DNA of 36,673 bases from Terriglobia bacterium (GTDB lineage: Bacteria > Acidobacteriota > Terriglobia > Terriglobales > Acidobacteriaceae). The translations under genes and the position numbers were made by a program. The notes below the pieces were generated by a model that saw only the letters and a program-made list of their open reading frames with translations, did no database searches and was not told where the DNA came from. Position 1 is the first letter of the stretch, and each line of letters opens with the position of its first letter. The stretch is from NCBI GenBank assembly GCA_021325035.1, contig JAJPHW010000036.1, forward strand, positions 1-36,673, read 5' to 3'. Shown in pieces: positions 32,927 through 36,673 of the stretch.

Positions 32927-34384
32927 ATGAGCGCAGTTGACGTTATCGTCATCGCGATTTATTTGGCTGGAGTTACGCTTTTTGGGCTGCGCTTTCGAAG
33001 CAAACAGCGCGGCCTGAAAGACTACTTTCTTGCAGACCGCAATATCCCTTGGTGGGCAATATCGCTGTCCATAGTCGCGGCGGAAACGAGCACGTTGACC
33101 ATAATCAGCGTTCCCGGCCTGGCTTACGCGAAAGACTTTAGTTTTCTGCAACTTGTGCTCGGTTATCTCGTGGGAAGGGTGATTATCTGTTGGTTGTTTA
33201 TCCCACCCTACTTTCGCGGTGATTTATTTACTGCCTATCAACTGATCGAACGGCGATTCGGGCAAAAACTGCGCTCATTAACGGCCGGTTTATTTCTCGT
33301 AACCCGCGCGGCAGCGGAAGGTGTTCGGGTTTTTGCAGTCGCGATTGTGGTGCGGATTGCGCTGGGTGAGGTGCTGGCCGGCATGAGCGATTTCAATCGC
33401 GATTTGACCGCAATTGGAATCGTCACGCTGCTGACCATGATTTACACATTCGAAGGCGGCATGGCCGCCGTCATTTGGACGGATGTGATCCAGTTGGGGA
33501 TTTATATCGCTGGAACGGTTGTGGGATTCTTTACGATTTTGCATTTAGTACCCGGCGGTTGGGCGACGATTGACTCTATGGCCTCCGCGGCCGGCAAGTT
33601 TCATGTGTTCGATTTTTCATGGAATTTCTTTCAGACCTATACATTCTGGTCGGGGTTGATTGGCGGAGCTTTTTTAACCACGGCCAGTCATGGAACGGAC
33701 CAACTCATTGTGCAGAGGCTGCTGGCTGCTCGCAGTGAACGGCAATCAAAACTTGCATTGCTATCGAGCGGCGTGGTTGTGTTTTTTCAGTTCGGATTGT
33801 TTCTGCTGATTGGAGCCATGTTGTTTGTTTTCTATAAGCTGAATCCGCCTGCGTCGGTATTCCCAAGGACTGACGCGATTTTCCCCACATTCATTGTCAA
33901 CTTCATGCCGATTGGAATTCGCGGGCTTCTGATTTCTGCGATTCTCGCCGCGGCGATGTCGAATCTGAGCGCGGCGCTGAACTCGTTGTCATCAACGTCT
34001 GTGATGGATTTTTATGCTCGGATCAAGCCGCAATCCAGTGAAGAAACAAGACTGAAACTCTCGCGGCTGATCACGGTTGGATGGGGGATTGTATTGTTCG
34101 GGCTGGCCTTGTTTGCACGGCATGGCGGCAAAGTCGTTGAAGCCGGGTTGTCAATCGCATCCGTCGCTTATGGCGCTTTGTTGGGAGCGTTTCTACTGGG
34201 CGTTCTTACTCGACGAGCCAATGAAACCGGCGCAATGGTTGGAATGAGTGTTGGCTTTTTGCTGAATGTTTATTTGTGGCAATTTACCCACGTGCCGTTT
34301 ACATGGTATGTGGCCTTGGGAAGCATGGCGACATTTACGGTTGGGTATGGCTTCAGCTGCCTTACTTTGCACAAAGATATCTGA
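32927..34384 (+). CDS. Sodium:solute symporter (SSS family)
   Basis: A 485-residue inner-membrane protein with about 13 helices. The first helix VIVIAIYLAGVTLFGLRF and the next segment KDYFLADRNIPWWAISLSIVAAETSTLTIIS hold the SSS-family sodium-site residues, and GGAFLTTASHGTDQLIVQRLLAARSER and ISAILAAAMSNLSAALNSLSS are the conserved blocks of helices 6-8. It couples sodium influx to uptake of a sugar, carboxylate or amino acid; sequence does not tell which. Start chosen at ATG 32927 (AGGGG close upstream); an ATG at 32903 adds eight residues. It converges on vapC with a 4-bp gap. Confidence 0.95.
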   Translation: MSAVDVIVIAIYLAGVTLFGLRFRSKQRGLKDYFLADRNIPWWAISLSIVAAETSTLTIISVPGLAYAKDFSFLQLVLGYLVGRVIICWLFIPPYFRGDLFTAYQLIERRFGQKLRSLTAGLFLVTRAAAEGVRVFAVAIVVRIALGEVLAGMSDFNRDLTAIGIVTLLTMIYTFEGGMAAVIWTDVIQLGIYIAGTVVGFFTILHLVPGGWATIDSMASAAGKFHVFDFSWNFFQTYTFWSGLIGGAFLTTASHGTDQLIVQRLLAARSERQSKLALLSSGVVVFFQFGLFLLIGAMLFVFYKLNPPASVFPRTDAIFPTFIVNFMPIGIRGLLISAILAAAMSNLSAALNSLSSTSVMDFYARIKPQSSEETRLKLSRLITVGWGIVLFGLALFARHGGKVVEAGLSIASVAYGALLGAFLLGVLTRRANETGAMVGMSVGFLLNVYLWQFTHVPFTWYVALGSMATFTVGYGFSCLTLHKDI

Positions 34385-34388
34385 GTCT

Positions 34389-34778
34389 CTACCAGATAGT
34401 CTGGAGTAGCGGACTTGCCGCGATATTCGCGTCGCGGGTGACGAGCTTTATTCCCTCGGCGCGAGCTGTGGCTCCGATCAGACGATCGGCAGGGTCACGG
34501 GGATAACTATCAGGAAATTGGGTAGCCAGCGAAGCGATTTCCGGCGTGATGTTTCTTACGATTACACCTTGGATGAGCAATTGAATGGATGACTCAACTG
34601 TTCCGAATGCTTGTATTCGCCCCTTGGAGAACAGGGAAGCCAATTCCCACAAAGTGATCGCGGAAATGGCTAATCCCCCGTCCCGCTCAGCGGCGCGAAT
34701 CGCCTGAGCCGCACGGCGCGAAAGCCGCTTTGGTTCGGATGCCATCCAGACCAAGGCGTGCGTATCCAGCAAAATCAT
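34389..34778 (-). CDS. vapC: PIN-domain toxin (VapC type)
   Basis: A 129-residue PIN ribonuclease. The acidic site is complete: Asp5 in LLDTHALVWM, Glu45 in TLWELASL, Asp98 in PADRLIGATA and Asp116 in VTRDANI. VapC toxins cut tRNA or rRNA at set sites and are held inactive by the partner antitoxin. The start overlaps the antitoxin stop by 4 nt (ATGA), the common arrangement that keeps antitoxin in excess. Confidence 0.94.
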   Translation of the reverse strand: MILLDTHALVWMASEPKRLSRRAAQAIRAAERDGGLAISAITLWELASLFSKGRIQAFGTVESSIQLLIQGVIVRNITPEIASLATQFPDSYPRDPADRLIGATARAEGIKLVTRDANIAASPLLQTIW

Positions 34779-35008
34779 CGCACCGAATCCCAGGCTTCAG
34801 GCGGTTCAATCGGAGATTCGATATCGCCGGTGATTCTGACAATACCTTCCAGCCGGCCTATCAAACTCGGTTTATCGCTTTCGACCGGAACGAGTTTGGC
34901 AACCGGACGTCCACGTTTGGTGATCAAGAGCGGTTCTTTTGTCTTGTTTACGCTTTCCATCAAATTGAGACAGCGAGCTTTGAAATCTCCAGCGGCAATT
35001 TGTTTCAT
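34775..35008 (-). CDS. vapB: Antitoxin (Phd/YefM type)
   Basis: A 77-residue antitoxin. The N-terminal KQIAAGDFKARCLNLMESVN and PLLITKRGRPVAKLVPV match the Phd/YefM DNA-binding fold; the C-terminal part (about 45-77), with GRLEGIVRITGDI and an acidic-Pro end, would wrap the toxin. The ATG at 35008 is chosen; an in-frame GTG at 35014 adds two residues. It likely represses its own promoter together with the toxin through the inverted repeat directly upstream. Confidence 0.92.
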   Translation of the reverse strand: MKQIAAGDFKARCLNLMESVNKTKEPLLITKRGRPVAKLVPVESDKPSLIGRLEGIVRITGDIESPIEPPEAWDSVR

Positions 35009-35026
35009 GGTCACATTAATACGTTC

Positions 35027-35048
35027 ATGGTCATTGTATCATGACCAT
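35027..35048. promoter_or_regulatory. Operator/promoter of the toxin-antitoxin pair
   Basis: ATGGTCAT (35027-35034) and ATGACCAT (35041-35048) form a perfect inverted repeat with a 6-bp spacer; a third half-site, ATGGTCA, lies at 35007-35013. On the minus strand the spacer holds an extended -10 box, TGATACAAT, so bound antitoxin would cover the promoter. Confidence 0.6.
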
Positions 35049-35092
35049 TTATAAAAAAAATAAATTCCGCTAGCAGATTGAAAGCAAGATAC

Positions 35093-35251
35093 TTATTTTG
35101 TGGGTAGAGCCTGTGCTGGTTGCGCTACTGGCGGCTGAAATAGCTTCATGGAATTGTGGACTGTGTTGTAAACACCCCAACCGGCGGGGATTCCAACAAA
35201 CAGCCAAGCTGCGAAGATAAGGACCGGGGAGGATTTTGTTTCGCTATTCAT
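35093..35251 (-). CDS. MFS transporter small subunit-like one-helix protein
   Basis: A 52-residue protein. One transmembrane helix spans about 8-29 (SPVLIFAAWLFVGIPAGWGV), followed by YNTVHNSMKLFQPP and a Pro/Ala/Gln tail. It begins 11 nt after the OFA-family transporter gene; AGGAG of its ribosome site overlaps the transporter's TAG stop. Similar small membrane proteins with an AWLxVGxPxxWGVY core are encoded beside OFA-type transporters in other bacteria (from memory) and are called small subunits; their job, perhaps stabilising the transporter, is not established. This resemblance and the clean ribosome site make the short frame credible. Confidence 0.8.
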   Translation of the reverse strand: MNSETKSSPVLIFAAWLFVGIPAGWGVYNTVHNSMKLFQPPVAQPAQALPTK

Positions 35252-35262
35252 CGCAAACGCTC

Positions 35263-36651
35263 CTATTTTTCTGTCTTGTTTCCAATCTTAGCCGATGAAT
35301 CTGGCAGCCAATATTTTTGCGCTACCGGACGGACCATAAGATTGGAGATGAAGCCTACCACCAGTAGTCCCGCCATGATATGGAGAACGGTCTGGTACGC
35401 TCCCGCTTTGTCAGCGCCATGGGCAAGTTGATATTCACGCGTGTAGTTGACTAGAAGCGGCCCAAGCACCCCCGCAGTGGACCACGCGGTCAGCAATCGG
35501 CCGTGGATGGCGCTGACCTGATACACGCCAAACATATCGCGCAAATAGGCGGGGATCGTGGCAAAGCCGCCGCCATACATCGAGAGCAATATGGCGCAAA
35601 TCGCCACGAATAGCACTACGCTATTCATGTGATCGCCGCCTGTGTACGGCAGCAGAAAATACAAAATGCAACCGAGTGAAAAGAACGTGAAGTAAGTGGC
35701 TTTGCGCCCGATATAGTCCGAGACCGAAGACCAGAAGAACCTGCCGCCCATGTTGAACAAACTAAGTAATCCAACAAATCCGCCAGCTGCGACCGGCCCG
35801 ATAGTTCCTTTGAACAAGTCCTGAATCATGGGAGACGCTTGTTCGATGATGCCGATTCCCGCAGTCACGTTCATGCACAAAACCACCCACAACATCCAGA
35901 ATTGCGGCGTGATGAAAGCAGTGTTGACGTCAACGCTATGAGTAGTGATCAATGCCGACGGTTTTGCAGAAGGCGTCCAATTTGCCGGCTTCCAGCCTTC
36001 GGCGGGGACGCGCACCGTGAAAACGCCGAACATCATGAATAAAAAGTAAAGCGTGCCCATAACCAGGAATGTGTGTGCCACACCTAAATCCGTGCCTGTT
36101 TTGAAGTGCGCCATCAACTTTACGGCGAGCGGCGAACCGATCATGGCGCCACCACCAAAACCCATAATGGCGAGGCCGGTGGCCAAACCGGGGCGATCTG
36201 GAAACCACTTGATCAGGGTGGAAACGGGGGAGATGTAGCCGAGCCCCAAGCCGATGCCTCCGACGATGCCGTAGCCGATAAAAATGATCCAAAGTTGGTG
36301 GGTAACTACGCCGACGTGAGAAATATAGAAGCCCAGCGCAAAACAGACAGCCGAAGCAAACATCGCTTTGCGCGGTCCAGCAGACTCCAGCCATTTGCCG
36401 AACAAAGCCGCCGAGAGACCGAGCATGACAATCGCAAGCGAAAAGATCCAAGCAATCTGCGATTGCTTCCAATCCCCGTCAACGGACTTCGTGATGCCGA
36501 TAAGTTGGCTGAGGGGAATTTTAAATACGCTAAAGGCGTAAACCTGACCTATAGCGAGATGAATGGCGAGCGCTGCGGGAGGGACGAGCCAGCGATTAAA
36601 GCCGGGGTGCGCGATAGTGCGATCGCGGTCGAGAAAAGACAGCAAGGGCAT
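35263..36651 (-). CDS. OFA-family MFS transporter
   Basis: A 462-residue inner-membrane protein with 12 predicted helices, of the oxalate:formate antiporter (OFA) family. Landmarks are AIGQVYAFSVFKIPLSQ in helix 1, FGKWLESAGPRKAMF as the first A-motif loop, GGIGLGLGYISPVSTLIKWFPDRPGLATGLAIMGFGGGA across helices 4-5, and NMGGRFFWSSVSDYIGRK as the second A-motif. It should move a small carboxylate such as oxalate, formate or lactate; the substrate is not decided by sequence. AAGGAG lies 10 nt before the ATG at 36651, so the gene is complete. Only 22 bp of upstream sequence remain in the window. Confidence 0.94.
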   Translation of the reverse strand: MPLLSFLDRDRTIAHPGFNRWLVPPAALAIHLAIGQVYAFSVFKIPLSQLIGITKSVDGDWKQSQIAWIFSLAIVMLGLSAALFGKWLESAGPRKAMFASAVCFALGFYISHVGVVTHQLWIIFIGYGIVGGIGLGLGYISPVSTLIKWFPDRPGLATGLAIMGFGGGAMIGSPLAVKLMAHFKTGTDLGVAHTFLVMGTLYFLFMMFGVFTVRVPAEGWKPANWTPSAKPSALITTHSVDVNTAFITPQFWMLWVVLCMNVTAGIGIIEQASPMIQDLFKGTIGPVAAGGFVGLLSLFNMGGRFFWSSVSDYIGRKATYFTFFSLGCILYFLLPYTGGDHMNSVVLFVAICAILLSMYGGGFATIPAYLRDMFGVYQVSAIHGRLLTAWSTAGVLGPLLVNYTREYQLAHGADKAGAYQTVLHIMAGLLVVGFISNLMVRPVAQKYWLPDSSAKIGNKTEK

Positions 36652-36673
36652 AAGGGGCTTCTCCTTGACTGAC

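Noticed and set aside
35049-35063. Run of A residues downstream of the one-helix protein as a terminator U-run
   Set aside because: No stable stem directly precedes it on the minus strand; it may instead belong to the toxin-antitoxin promoter as an AT-rich upstream element.

Overview
The window looks like chromosomal DNA of an Acidobacteriota (Terriglobia-type) bacterium. This is an inference from gene content: an acidobacterial-style outer-membrane barrel, a PknB-type kinase fused to a periplasmic TolB/WD40-like propeller, a large secreted NHL-repeat protein with an ASH-like domain, and a YtrA-type regulator/ABC operon headed by an exported beta-barrel protein. No rRNA, tRNA, CRISPR array, prophage or insertion sequence was recognised. 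Most genes look native and complete; the only clear edge truncation is at the left end.

Layout. 1-3.6 kb: 5' end of a lipoprotein, an outer-membrane barrel, and a receptor-like Ser/Thr kinase. 3.6-5.8 kb: two overlapping genes for Fe(II)/2-oxoglutarate oxygenases, the first with an unusual helical, double-glycine-ended N-terminus and a duplicated proline-rich stretch. 6-7.2 kb: purQ and a short AI-2E-type membrane protein. 7.3-10.2 kb: a four-gene operon (exported beta-barrel protein, GntR/YtrA regulator, ABC ATPase, ABC permease) behind a promoter overlapped by a perfect 26-bp palindrome. 10.2-12.4 kb: small exported proteins, a flavin-reductase-like protein, and a DUF2007-like gene with an in-frame stop near its start. 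12.5-15.5 kb: rpsO and pnp, the latter with an RGG-rich tail. 15.5-20 kb: two secreted proteins, murA and a GH18 glycosidase.

20-29.8 kb is the most coherent block. On the minus strand, ilvE-type aminotransferase, hppD, hmgA, an uncharacterised 309-residue protein and fahA lie head to tail with 4-nt overlaps or short gaps. A second FAH-superfamily gene and murQ follow. Together hppD, hmgA and fahA convert 4-hydroxyphenylpyruvate through homogentisate and maleylacetoacetate/fumarylacetoacetate to fumarate and acetoacetate; no maleylacetoacetate isomerase is present in the window. A divergent Lrp/AsnC regulator and hutH on the plus strand suggest coordinated control of aromatic/branched-chain amino-acid and histidine breakdown.

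29.8-36.7 kb: a secreted NHL-repeat protein, a sodium:solute symporter, a VapBC-type toxin-antitoxin pair with an operator over its promoter, and an OFA-family MFS transporter followed by a 52-residue one-helix partner.

The best candidates for undescribed biology are the double-oxygenase locus with its precursor-like N-terminus, the uncharacterised protein inside the homogentisate operon, the secreted HExxE-type putative metalloprotease, and the palindrome-controlled YtrA operon.
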